DNA from: JBAYDV01 sp041672845
GTDB taxonomy: Bacteria; Bacteroidota; Bacteroidia; Bacteroidales; UBA932
Length of the DNA stretch: 64,000 nucleotides
Reading direction: 5' to 3'
Assembly (NCBI GenBank): GCA_041672845.1
Contig: JBAYYV010000002.1
Coordinates: 248,001 to 312,000 of the forward strand
Every line of letters starts with the position of its first letter. Position 1 is the first letter of the stretch. The notes under the pieces were generated by a model, which saw only the letters and a program-made list of their open reading frames with translations, did no database searches and had not been told where the DNA came from. This document shows positions 34,628-43,194 of the stretch, one piece after another. The position numbers and the translations under genes were made by a program.

Positions 34628-36067
34628 TTATCCTACGCTACCTTCAAGAGTTACTTCTAGAAGTTTCTGAGCTTCTACTGCAAATTCCATAGGTAATTTA
34701 TTTATAACTTCTTTAGCATATCCATTTACGATAAGTCCTATGGCCGTTTCTTCTGAGATACCTCTTTGCTGACAATAAAATAACTGTTCTTCACTAATTT
34801 TAGAAGTGGTAGCTTCGTGTTCTAGTTTAGCAGTTTTATTTTTATTATCTATAATTGGGAATGTATGTGCACCACATTTATTACCAAGTAATAAAGAATC
34901 ACATTGAGAGTGATTTACAGCGTTTTCGGCTTTAGGTCCGATTTTAACAAGACCTCTATAAGAATTTTGACTATGCCCAGCTGAAATGCCTTTACTAACG
35001 ATTCTACTTTTAGTATTTTTACCGATGTGAATCATTTTAGTTCCAGTATCAGCTTGTTGGTAATTGTTAGTGACAGCTACTGAATAAAATTCTGACATAG
35101 AATTATCACCTTTTAAAATAGTACTAGGATATTTCCATGTAATAGCTGAACCAGTTTCTACCTGAGCCCAAAATAATTTAGAATTCTCTCCTTCACAAAT
35201 ACCTCTTTTAGTAACCATATTGTAAACACCACCTATACCTTCAGCATTCCCTGGATACCAGTTCTGGACTGTGGAGTATTTAACAGTAGCATTAGCTTTC
35301 ACTAATACTTCTACTATAGCAGCATGTAATTGGTTTTCATCACGTTGAGGTGCTGTACAGCCTTCTAGGTAACTTAAATAAGATCCTTCTTCTGCTACAA
35401 TAAGTGTTCTCTCGAACTGACCAGTTCCTGAAGCGTTTATTCTAAAATAACTTGATAATTCCATAGGACAGTGTACTCCCTTTGGGATATAACAGAACGA
35501 ACCATCTGAAAACACAGCAGAGTTTAAAGCAGAGAAAAAATTATCATTATAGGATACGATAGATCCTAAATATTTTTTAATTAAATGAGGATAATCTTTT
35601 ACAGCTTCTGATATAGAACAGAAAATAATACCCTTTTCAGCTAATGATTCTCTAAAAGTGGTTTTTACAGAAACAGAGTCAAAAATAGCATCTACAGCAG
35701 TACCAGTAGTAACGTTTCCTTCATTTAAAGGAATGCCTAATTTATTGAAGGTGTCTCCTATTTCATCATTAATTTTTTTGTCAGTGTTTTCTTCAGGAAT
35801 GACAGATGCATAATAAATAATATTTTGGAAATCTATTTCTGGAATATCTAGATGTGCCCAATGAGGCATTTTCATAGTTATCCATTTTTTATATGCTTTT
35901 AATCTAAAATCAAGTAACCATTCAGGTTCTTTCTTTATAGAAGAAATTAATTTCACTGTTTCTTCAGTTAACCCCTTTGGAATGAACTGTTGATTAACTT
36001 TAGTGACGAATCCTTGTGAGTATTCTGTCTCAGTAAAGTTCTTGATTATCTTATTTTTTTCTTTCAT
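34628..36067 (-). CDS. sufB: Fe-S cluster assembly protein SufB
   Basis: SufB is the core scaffold subunit of SufBC2D. The 479-aa product is full length. It has the family sequences KMPHWAHLDIPEIDFQNI (about 53-70), CSSYF-equivalent MELSSYFRINASGTGQFERT (about 202-221) and SQCDSLLLGNKCGAHTFP (about 388-405). EHEATTSKISEEQLFYCQQRG precedes the C-terminus, with YAKEVINKLPMEFAVEAQKL near the end. It is first in the operon, with a -7 box 8 nt before the ATG. Neither sufS, sufE nor sufU is in the window, so the sulfur donor must be encoded elsewhere. Confidence 0.96.
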   Translation of the reverse strand: MKEKNKIIKNFTETEYSQGFVTKVNQQFIPKGLTEETVKLISSIKKEPEWLLDFRLKAYKKWITMKMPHWAHLDIPEIDFQNIIYYASVIPEENTDKKINDEIGDTFNKLGIPLNEGNVTTGTAVDAIFDSVSVKTTFRESLAEKGIIFCSISEAVKDYPHLIKKYLGSIVSYNDNFFSALNSAVFSDGSFCYIPKGVHCPMELSSYFRINASGTGQFERTLIVAEEGSYLSYLEGCTAPQRDENQLHAAIVEVLVKANATVKYSTVQNWYPGNAEGIGGVYNMVTKRGICEGENSKLFWAQVETGSAITWKYPSTILKGDNSMSEFYSVAVTNNYQQADTGTKMIHIGKNTKSRIVSKGISAGHSQNSYRGLVKIGPKAENAVNHSQCDSLLLGNKCGAHTFPIIDNKNKTAKLEHEATTSKISEEQLFYCQQRGISEETAIGLIVNGYAKEVINKLPMEFAVEAQKLLEVTLEGSVG

Positions 36068-36074
36068 CTATCTG

Positions 36075-36082
36075 CAAAGTTA
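36075..36082 (-). promoter_or_regulatory. -7 box (TAACTTTG) for the suf operon
   Basis: This is a minus-strand TAnnTTTG match followed by CAG, separated from the sufB ATG by only 7 nt, so a nearly leaderless transcript is expected. It is back to back with the box at 36095-36102, exactly 12 bp apart. Confidence 0.5.
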
Positions 36083-36094
36083 AATTATTTTCGA

Positions 36095-36102
36095 TATTTT
36101 TG
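36095..36102 (+). promoter_or_regulatory. -7 box (TATTTTTG) for the ThiL-like gene
   Basis: This is an exact TAnnTTTG match 14 nt upstream of the ATG at 36117. No -33 TTG is seen. Confidence 0.45.
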
Positions 36103-36116
36103 TAAAAAACTAAGTT

Positions 36117-37172
36117 ATGAGTACAAAAATATCTGAAATAGGAAAGGTTAATGTAATCGAAAATCTTTTTAAAGGTAGTGGTTATTTTAATAATCAAATG
36201 CTTCAAATCTCTAAAAAAGGAGAATTTTGTAATATCCAAAAAATGTTTTCTGAAAGTATAGATTTTGATTTGGTTTATTATCCTCTTAAACATTTGGGAT
36301 ATAAATTAGCTATAAGTGTTATAGGCGAAATTTATGCCAAATTATACAATCCATATTCTTTATCATTTAGATTATCACTGTCAAGTAAATTTTCATATGA
36401 AAATCTAAGAGATTTCTGGCATGGAGTGTTGGCGGCAGCCAAAGAGCATAAGATCGAAAAGCTTTCTTTAGATCTTCTTCCTTCTATGAATGGTATGAAT
36501 GTGGCTATTTCTGGATGTGGTATACAAAAGAGTTCTATTTTGAAGCAAAAAATCCCTTGTAAATCTATGGATTTACTTTGTGTTTCTGGTGATTTAGGTG
36601 CTGCTTTTATGGGATTTAATGTGCTAGAAAGAGAAAAAGTAGCTTATTTAGAATTATCTAAAGTGAAAAAAGCTAAACAACCAGACTTATCTAAATATAA
36701 ATCTATAGTAGGTGAATATTTATCACCTACTATAGATTCTGACATTTTGTCACGATTTTTAGAAGATAATATTATTCCTTCATACGGTTGTTTTGTTTCT
36801 AAAGGTTTAGGTGATGCTGTAAAAACTATAGCTAAAGATACAGCTAAAGGTGTCAAGGTATATCTCTCTAAAATTCCTATTAATTCTCAAGCTTTAGATA
36901 TGGCTAACGAATTAAATTTAGATATAATAACTGCTGCTATGAATGGTGGTGAAGATTATAGAATACTATTTGTCATTCCTATAGAAAAGCATGAATTGTT
37001 TAGAAGAAATTTTGGTGATTTCGATATTATCGGACATCTTGCACAAGAAGAGGTAGGAGAAGTAGTAGTCACTTCTGAAGGTGCTGAAATTCCGATAAAA
37101 GCTCAGGGTTGGGAAGCTGATCCTGATTCAAATATAGACTTAGTAGATGATGATTGTGAGAAAAAGAATTAA
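36117..37172 (+). CDS. ThiL-like protein lacking most catalytic residues
   Basis: This 351-aa protein clearly has the fold of thiamine-monophosphate kinase (AIR-synthase superfamily). LVYYPLKHLGYK (52-63), DLLCVSGDLGAAFMGFNVLE (152-171), AMNGGEDYRILF (274-285) and IKAQGWEA (327-334) are all in register with Bacteroides ThiL. The catalytic motifs are gone. The GDDAA metal loop expected near 30 is absent. The Asp of the TTDxxxEG motif is Lys42, SD of the NFSD motif is GE (70-71), GGDTT is SLDLL (117-121) and ISDGL is VSKGL (227-231). Only Asp119 remains. The frame is intact and full length, with an acidic C-terminal tail. TMP phosphorylation is therefore unlikely; a structural or regulatory role, or slow decay, are the alternatives. 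It converges on queH, sharing the stop region. Confidence 0.85.
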   Translation: MSTKISEIGKVNVIENLFKGSGYFNNQMLQISKKGEFCNIQKMFSESIDFDLVYYPLKHLGYKLAISVIGEIYAKLYNPYSLSFRLSLSSKFSYENLRDFWHGVLAAAKEHKIEKLSLDLLPSMNGMNVAISGCGIQKSSILKQKIPCKSMDLLCVSGDLGAAFMGFNVLEREKVAYLELSKVKKAKQPDLSKYKSIVGEYLSPTIDSDILSRFLEDNIIPSYGCFVSKGLGDAVKTIAKDTAKGVKVYLSKIPINSQALDMANELNLDIITAAMNGGEDYRILFVIPIEKHELFRRNFGDFDIIGHLAQEEVGEVVVTSEGAEIPIKAQGWEADPDSNIDLVDDDCEKKN

Positions 37173-37801
37173 TCAATAATTGAGGAATCTTCGGTCTTGG
37201 GATGATTTCTACGCCATTTTTCTTGGTTTTCTAGGCCAAATTCGCAACCACAATATTGCTGATTATAAAATTGTTTGGCGAGAATGTTGCGCCTTTCAAA
37301 TAGACCTTCTTTACGCCAGTTTTTGTCCCAATATTCGACATTTTTGTAATGAGAAGCAGCTAAAAACCCTGCTTTAGAAACTTGTTTTAAATCCTTCCAA
37401 CGAGAAGAAGCGAGCGCAGTAGTTATAGTATCGTATCCATGTTCAGAAGCATATTTGGCTGTGTTTTCCATACGAATATCGAAACATAATTGGCAACGTT
37501 TACCTCTTTCAGGTTCATCTTTATAGATAATAGTTTTTTCTTTCCATGCTGCATGTTTATCTTTCCAGCTATTAGAATAAGCACATTTTGTGGTATTTAT
37601 TTGACCATCTTCATCTATTATTGGAATTCCGATTTTAATAGCATACTTGACCACTTCATCTTTTCTATGTAGGTATTCTGATTCGGGAAAGATATTAGGG
37701 TTATAAAAATATATGCCCACTTCTATATTATTTAGCTGCAAGTATTCTAAAATGGCAGCACTACATGGAGCACAACATGTTTGGAGTAGTACTTTTTTCA
37801 T
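37169..37801 (-). CDS. queH: Epoxyqueuosine reductase QueH
   Basis: QueH performs the last step of queuosine synthesis, reducing epoxyqueuosine in tRNA, and replaces QueG in organisms that lack it. The protein is about 210 aa from the ATG at 37801 (MKKVLLQTCCAPCSAAI). The cysteine signature QTCCAPC lies at residues 7-13, RCQLCFDIRM near 100-109 and FYNQQYCGCEF near 180-190, together giving the Fe-S and zinc/metal ligands. An upstream in-frame ATG at 37822 overlaps the -7 box and is rejected. It overlaps the end of the ThiL-like gene by 4 nt, tail to tail. Confidence 0.93.
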   Translation of the reverse strand: MKKVLLQTCCAPCSAAILEYLQLNNIEVGIYFYNPNIFPESEYLHRKDEVVKYAIKIGIPIIDEDGQINTTKCAYSNSWKDKHAAWKEKTIIYKDEPERGKRCQLCFDIRMENTAKYASEHGYDTITTALASSRWKDLKQVSKAGFLAASHYKNVEYWDKNWRKEGLFERRNILAKQFYNQQYCGCEFGLENQEKWRRNHPKTEDSSIID

Positions 37802-37819
37802 TGTTAATAAATTATACTG

Positions 37820-37827
37820 CAAAATTA
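37820..37827 (-). promoter_or_regulatory. -7 box (TAATTTTG) for queH
   Basis: This is a minus-strand TAnnTTTG match followed by CAG, 18 nt before the start at 37801. It is back to back with the dnaE box, 22 bp apart. Confidence 0.45.
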
Positions 37828-37849
37828 CTAAAAAATCTTATTGATAAAC

Positions 37850-37857
37850 TATCTTTG
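37850..37857 (+). promoter_or_regulatory. -7 box (TATCTTTG) for dnaE
   Basis: This is an exact TAnnTTTG match only 4 nt before the ATG at 37862, predicting a leaderless mRNA. It also argues against the in-frame upstream ATG at 37841, which would place the box inside the gene. Confidence 0.5.
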
Positions 37858-37861
37858 TATT

Positions 37862-40800
37862 ATGTCATTTGTTCACCTTCATGTTCATTCAGAATATTCG
37901 GTTTTAGACGGAGCTTCTAAACTAACTAATCTTTTACATAAAGCTCAAGACGATGGTCAGCCTGCCTTAGCGCTTACTGATCATGGAAATATGTTCGGAG
38001 TTAAATATTTTCTAGATGCTATAGATCATGATGATAGTCTTACTATTAAACCAATAATAGGTTGTGAAGTGTATGTGGCTAAAGAACATCGTACTATCAG
38101 AAGAGGACGTGAAGATCAGAGTTCATATCATTTAATATTATTAGCAAAGAATAAACATGGTTATCATAATCTAATTAAAATGGTATCTCTAGCTTATATA
38201 GAAGGGATGCATTATAAACCCAGAATAGATCATGAACTTCTAGAAAAATATCATGAAGATATTATTTGTTCATCAGCTTGTTTAGGAGGAGAAGTTCCCC
38301 AAGCTATTATGAAAGGTGATATCCTAAAAGCTGAAGAAACAGTTCAATGGTATAAAAATCTTTTTGGGAACGATTATTATTTAGAAGTACAAAGACATCA
38401 AACAAGTATTCCAAGAGCTGAAACTTCTACTTTTGAAAAACAGCAAATAGTAAATAAAGAGATATTTAGAATAGCAGAGAAGTACTCTGTAAAAGTCATT
38501 GCTACTAATGATGTCCATTTCGTAAATAAAGAAGATGGTCCTGTACATGATAGACTTATTTGTGTATCGACTAACTCTTTATATGATGAGCCAAATAGGT
38601 TAAGATATACTCAACAAGAATACTTGAAATCTGAAGCTGAAATGGCAGAAATTTTCTCAGATCATCCAGAAACTTTAGCTAATACTATAGAGGTAGCGGA
38701 TAAAGTAGAAAGATATACTCTTAATTCTAAACCTATTCTTCCTATTTTCCCTATTCCTAAAGAATTTGCAGATTCAAATTTATATTTGAGACATTTGACT
38801 TATGAAGGTGTTAAAGAAAGATATGGAGAAAATTTATCAGAAGAAATTACTAAAAGGATAGATTATGAACTTTCTGTTATTAAGAATATGGGATTTCCAG
38901 ATTATTTCTTAATAGTAAGAGATTATATTATAGCAGCTAGAAATTTAGGTGTAGTAGTAGGTCCTGGTCGTGGTTCTGCCGCAGGTTCTGTGGTAGCTTA
39001 TTGCTTGACGATTACTAGTATAGATCCTATTAAATACAATTTACTTTTTGAAAGATTTTTAAACCCTGAAAGAATATCTATGCCTGATATTGATGTGGAT
39101 TTCGATGATAGCGGAAGGGTAAAAGTTTTTAAATATGTAGAAGATAAATATGGTAAAAATCATGTAGCTCATGTAGTTACTTTTGGTAAGATGGCTACTA
39201 AGTCTGTTATCAAGGATGTGGCTAGAATAGAAAATCTCCCGTTACAAGATTCTATACAGTTGACTAAAATGGTTCCTAATTCGGTTACTATTAAGGTGGA
39301 GAAAGAGTTTCCTGATCCGAATGATTCAGGGAAAATGATAAAAAAGATGGTCGATAAAGATGTTGCTCCATCAGTAAAATTATGTTTAGATAAAATAGAT
39401 GATTTCAAACAAGCATATGAGAATGGAGGTCCTATTATGCATGATACTATTGAATATGCATCTAAATTAGAAGGTACAGTAAGGAATATAGGAGTACATG
39501 CATGTGCATTAATCATTGGTAGGGAAGATTTATATAATTTGGTACCATTATCTACAGCTAAAGACAAAAATACAGGGCAAGAAATTTTTGTATCTCAGTT
39601 TGATGGATCCCAAATCGAATCTGTGGGCCTTCTTAAAATGGACTTCCTAGGCTTGAGAAATTTATCGATTATAAAAGAATGTGTTAATAATATTAAACTT
39701 TCTAAAAAGATCGATGTAGATATTGATAAAATACCATTAGATGATAAGTTAACCTTTGATTTGTTTAGTAGAGGTGATACTATTGGGGTTTTTCAGTTTG
39801 AATCTGCTGGTATGCAAAAATCACTTATAAATTTGAAACCTACTAGGTTTGAAGATATTATAGCTATGAATGCTTTATATCGACCAGGACCTATGGATTA
39901 TATACCTGATTTTATAGCTAGAAAACATGGTGAACAGGAGATAAAATATGATCTTCCTGAAATGGAAGAAATTTTGAAAGATACTTATGGTATCACTGTA
40001 TATCAAGAACAGGTCATGCTTTTATCTCAGAAGATAGCAGGTTTTACGGGAGGTCAAGCTGATACTCTAAGAAAGGCTATGGGTAAAAAGAAATTGAAGA
40101 TTATGGCTCAGCTTAAGATTAAATTCTTAGAGGGTGCTATGGCTTTAGGACATCCAAAAGATGTACTTGAAAAAATATGGAAAGATTGGACTGCTTTTGC
40201 TCAATATGCTTTTAATAAATCTCATGCTACTTGTTATGCTTGGGTAGGTTATCAAACAGCTTATTTAAAAGCTCATTATCCAGCAGAGTTTATGGCTGCT
40301 AATATGTCTAAGAATATATCTAATCTTGAGACTCTTACCAAGTTTATGGATGACTGTAGATTAAAAGGTATAAAGGTGTTTGGTCCAGATGTAAATGAAT
40401 CTTATTATGACTTTACTGTTAATAAAGAAGGTAATATACTTTATGGTATGGGGGGTCTTAAAGGTATGGGTTCCAATGTCGTAACAGTTATTGTTAAAGC
40501 GAGGGAAGAAGGTGGAAGATTTAATGATATTTATGATTTTGTAGAAAGAGTAGATATGACTTGTGTCAATAAAAAAGCTATCGAAATTTTAGCTGGAGCA
40601 GGTGCTTTTGATAATTTTGATAATATAAATCGTGGTACATTTGTTCTGCCTGTCGGCAATGGAGATTCATTCCAAGATACATTGGTTAAATATGGAATGT
40701 TATATCAGAAAGATCAAGAATCTTCGGTAAATAGTTTATTTGGGGATATAGCTCCTATAGAATTATCTAAACCAGATATACCTTTAACGCCTCCCTTAAA

Positions 40801-41536
40801 TGATATGGCTATTCTTAAGAAAGAAAAAGAGTTGGTAGGTATGTATATTTCAGCCCATCCATTAGATAGATATAGATTTGAAATAAATGAATTTACTACT
40901 ATTAATTTAACAGATCTTTCTAATAAATCTACTCAAGCTATGGAAGATAAATCTCTTCTAAATAAAGAATATTATGTAGCAGGTTTAGTTAATTCTGTCG
41001 ATAATAGATTATCTAAGAAAAATAATAGACCATGGACTTTGGTAAATCTAGAAGACTATAGAGGAAGTATGTCCTTTTCATTATTTGGTAAAGATGTAGA
41101 AAAATATATTCCATTCTTAAAAGTAAATTCTGCCTTATTTTTAAAAGTTAAGATAGAGCCTAAATATGAGAGAATAACTAAAGAAGAAAGAGAAGCACAA
41201 GGTAAAGATTACTGGAAAAATAGAAAAATAATAGGTGGTGATATACGTATTCAAAATATGTGTCTGTTAGCAAATCTTAGAGAATCATTTATTAAAGCTA
41301 TTTCTCTTACCATCCCTTTGGAATTTATTACAAAAGATTTTAATAAGGAATTAGTTAAAATTTTAAAATCTAATAAAGGTAAAAATGAATTAGATCTTAA
41401 AATATTAGACAAAAAGAAAAAAATATCAGTAGAATTCTTCTCTAGAAAATACAAGGTAGATATAACCAATGACCTAATAAATTTCTTGAAAGAAAAAGAT
41501 ATTAAGTACAAAATATTAAAAGATGTCTGTATATAA
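37862..41536 (+). CDS. dnaE: DNA polymerase III alpha subunit
   Basis: DnaE is the replicative polymerase subunit. The product is 1224 aa from the ATG at 37862 (SFVHLHVHSEYSVLDGASKL). The PHP domain with HVHSEYS and DHGNMFG spans 1-270. The Pol III palm has the catalytic acidic motif MPDIDVDFDD near 405-414 and GPGRGSAAGSVVAY near 376. The finger region (YRPGPMDYIPDFIARKHG, YQEQVMLLSQ) follows, then an HhH domain and an OB-fold near 1030-1130. A tau-binding-like tail ends it. The length is normal for Bacteroidetes DnaE. The convergent gpmI gene ends 31 bp downstream, and no clear terminator hairpin is seen. Confidence 0.98.
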   Translation: MSFVHLHVHSEYSVLDGASKLTNLLHKAQDDGQPALALTDHGNMFGVKYFLDAIDHDDSLTIKPIIGCEVYVAKEHRTIRRGREDQSSYHLILLAKNKHGYHNLIKMVSLAYIEGMHYKPRIDHELLEKYHEDIICSSACLGGEVPQAIMKGDILKAEETVQWYKNLFGNDYYLEVQRHQTSIPRAETSTFEKQQIVNKEIFRIAEKYSVKVIATNDVHFVNKEDGPVHDRLICVSTNSLYDEPNRLRYTQQEYLKSEAEMAEIFSDHPETLANTIEVADKVERYTLNSKPILPIFPIPKEFADSNLYLRHLTYEGVKERYGENLSEEITKRIDYELSVIKNMGFPDYFLIVRDYIIAARNLGVVVGPGRGSAAGSVVAYCLTITSIDPIKYNLLFERFLNPERISMPDIDVDFDDSGRVKVFKYVEDKYGKNHVAHVVTFGKMATKSVIKDVARIENLPLQDSIQLTKMVPNSVTIKVEKEFPDPNDSGKMIKKMVDKDVAPSVKLCLDKIDDFKQAYENGGPIMHDTIEYASKLEGTVRNIGVHACALIIGREDLYNLVPLSTAKDKNTGQEIFVSQFDGSQIESVGLLKMDFLGLRNLSIIKECVNNIKLSKKIDVDIDKIPLDDKLTFDLFSRGDTIGVFQFESAGMQKSLINLKPTRFEDIIAMNALYRPGPMDYIPDFIARKHGEQEIKYDLPEMEEILKDTYGITVYQEQVMLLSQKIAGFTGGQADTLRKAMGKKKLKIMAQLKIKFLEGAMALGHPKDVLEKIWKDWTAFAQYAFNKSHATCYAWVGYQTAYLKAHYPAEFMAANMSKNISNLETLTKFMDDCRLKGIKVFGPDVNESYYDFTVNKEGNILYGMGGLKGMGSNVVTVIVKAREEGGRFNDIYDFVERVDMTCVNKKAIEILAGAGAFDNFDNINRGTFVLPVGNGDSFQDTLVKYGMLYQKDQESSVNSLFGDIAPIELSKPDIPLTPPLNDMAILKKEKELVGMYISAHPLDRYRFEINEFTTINLTDLSNKSTQAMEDKSLLNKEYYVAGLVNSVDNRLSKKNNRPWTLVNLEDYRGSMSFSLFGKDVEKYIPFLKVNSALFLKVKIEPKYERITKEEREAQGKDYWKNRKIIGGDIRIQNMCLLANLRESFIKAISLTIPLEFITKDFNKELVKILKSNKGKNELDLKILDKKKKISVEFFSRKYKVDITNDLINFLKEKDIKYKILKDVCI

Positions 41537-41567
41537 AACCGAAAGTTAAATCGCTTTTCAGATAAAC

Positions 41568-43085
41568 TTAAACTAAAGAGTTTCCAGTCATTTCTTTTGG
41601 TTGTGGAATCCCCATTAATTTTAGAATAGTAGGAGAAATATCTGCTAATCTTCCGTCTTTTACTTTTTTAATTTCATCATCTACTACTATAAATGGTACT
41701 GGGTTTAATGAGTGAGCTGTATTAGGTGTCCCATCAGCATTTACGGCGTGGTCTGCATTTCCGTGATCTGCAGTAATTAATACAGTATAACCAGATTTTC
41801 TAGCTGCCTCTACTACGTTTTTAGTACAGATATCTATAGTTTTAACAGCCTTTTTAATAGCTTCAAAAACCCCTGTATGACCCACCATATCACCATTAGC
41901 AAAATTTAAGATAATCATATCTTGTTTAGCTTCCTGAAGTTGTGCGATTAATTTCTCACTTATTTCATAAGCTGACATTTCTGGCTGTAAATCATAAGTA
42001 GCTACTTTAGGAGAGTTTACTAATATTCTAGATTCATTTTTGAATAATTCTTCGCGGCCACCTGAGAAAAAAAATGTTACATGAGCATATTTTTCTGTTT
42101 CAGCTATGCGAAGCTGGTTTTTACCTGCGTTGGCTACGACTTCTCCTATAGTTTTTTTAACATTCTCTTTAGGGAATAAAATATGAAGTTTTTTGAATTT
42201 ATTATCGTAGGGAGTTAAACAACAGAAATATAGTGGAATAGTATGCATTTCTTGTTCTGTAATATCATTCTGTGTTAAAACAGAAGTAATCTCTCTAGCT
42301 CTATCGTTTCTAAAATTATAAAAGATAACAGCATCGCCTTCTTCTATTTTAGCTATTGCTTTGCCTTTAGAATCTACTGCTACTAATGGTTTGATGAATT
42401 CATCTGTAATTCCTTTATCATAAGATTTTTGGATAGCAGCGATAGGATCAGTAAACGGTTTTCCTACGCCATTGACCATTAGATCATATCCTTCTTTTAC
42501 TCTTAACCATCTTTTATCTCTATCCATGCTGTAATATCTTCCGATAATACTAGCGATATAGGCGCCAGTATTATTACAATGTTCTTGAACTTCAGAGATA
42601 ATTCCTTTTCCACTCTTAGGATCACAGTCTCTACCGTCCATCATACAGTGTAAATACATATTTGAAATGCCTTCAAGTTTAGCAGTGTCCATAAATTCAT
42701 ATAAATGATTTAGAGAACTATGAACTCCCCCATGAGAAGTAAGTCCCATGAAATGTAATTTTTTACCAGTCTTTTTTACGTAATCAAAAACTGCTTTAAT
42801 TTCTTTATTTTCTAAAAGAGAATGAGCTTGGCAAGCTTTATTGACTTTGACTAAATCTTGATAAACTATTCTACCTGCACCTATGTTTAAATGGCCTACT
42901 TCAGAGTTACCCATTTGACCATCCGGAAGACCTACATCTTCCCCACATGCAATAAGGTGAGATACGGGATATTTTTTTCTTAAAGCATCGATGTTAGGCT
43001 GACCTTGAGTAAAGATAGCGTTGGTATTATTTTTAACCCCTTCACCCCAGCCATCTAAAATCATTAGTAATACTTTTTTATTCAT
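41568..43085 (-). CDS. gpmI: Phosphoglycerate mutase, cofactor-independent
   Basis: GpmI interconverts 3- and 2-phosphoglycerate in glycolysis with two Mn2+ ions. The 505-aa product is an alkaline-phosphatase-superfamily enzyme. The opening MILDGWGEG contains the first metal Asp. The phosphoserine lies in MGNSEVGHLNIGAGR (about 58-72). HGGVHSSLNHLYEF (about 120-133) and the metal motifs ANGDMVGHTG (about 400) and TADHGNADH (about 440) are present. It has a -7 box at 43119-43126 and is divergent from rnr. Confidence 0.98.
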   Translation of the reverse strand: MNKKVLLMILDGWGEGVKNNTNAIFTQGQPNIDALRKKYPVSHLIACGEDVGLPDGQMGNSEVGHLNIGAGRIVYQDLVKVNKACQAHSLLENKEIKAVFDYVKKTGKKLHFMGLTSHGGVHSSLNHLYEFMDTAKLEGISNMYLHCMMDGRDCDPKSGKGIISEVQEHCNNTGAYIASIIGRYYSMDRDKRWLRVKEGYDLMVNGVGKPFTDPIAAIQKSYDKGITDEFIKPLVAVDSKGKAIAKIEEGDAVIFYNFRNDRAREITSVLTQNDITEQEMHTIPLYFCCLTPYDNKFKKLHILFPKENVKKTIGEVVANAGKNQLRIAETEKYAHVTFFFSGGREELFKNESRILVNSPKVATYDLQPEMSAYEISEKLIAQLQEAKQDMIILNFANGDMVGHTGVFEAIKKAVKTIDICTKNVVEAARKSGYTVLITADHGNADHAVNADGTPNTAHSLNPVPFIVVDDEIKKVKDGRLADISPTILKLMGIPQPKEMTGNSLV

Positions 43086-43118
43086 AATTTTAATATTTAA
43101 TTAGTCTAATTCTAATAC

Positions 43119-43126
43119 CAAACTTA
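43119..43126 (-). promoter_or_regulatory. -7 box (TAAGTTTG) for gpmI
   Basis: This is a minus-strand TAnnTTTG match 33 nt before the start at 43085. A second minus-strand match (TACCTTTG, 43181-43188) lies closer to rnr and could be a distal start. Confidence 0.35.
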
Positions 43127-43158
43127 GTGATATTAGTATTAATAATATTAATTTATTG

Positions 43159-43166
43159 TATATTTG
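43159..43166 (+). promoter_or_regulatory. -7 box (TATATTTG) for rnr
   Basis: This is an exact TAnnTTTG match 28 nt upstream of the rnr ATG at 43195; no -33 TTG is seen. Confidence 0.4.
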
Positions 43167-43194
43167 TTAAATATAATTCACAAAGGTATTAATT

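Noticed and set aside
34585..36116. TPP riboswitch controlling pnuC or the ThiL-like gene
   Set aside because: The 43-bp sufB-pnuC gap and the 49-bp sufB/ThiL-like gap are too short, and no THI-box sequence (CTGAGA ... ACCTGA-like) is seen.
37841..37861. Upstream ATG extending dnaE by seven residues
   Set aside because: The -7 box at 37850-37857 lies inside this extension, and family N-termini begin at the FVHLHVHSEYS segment encoded from 37862.
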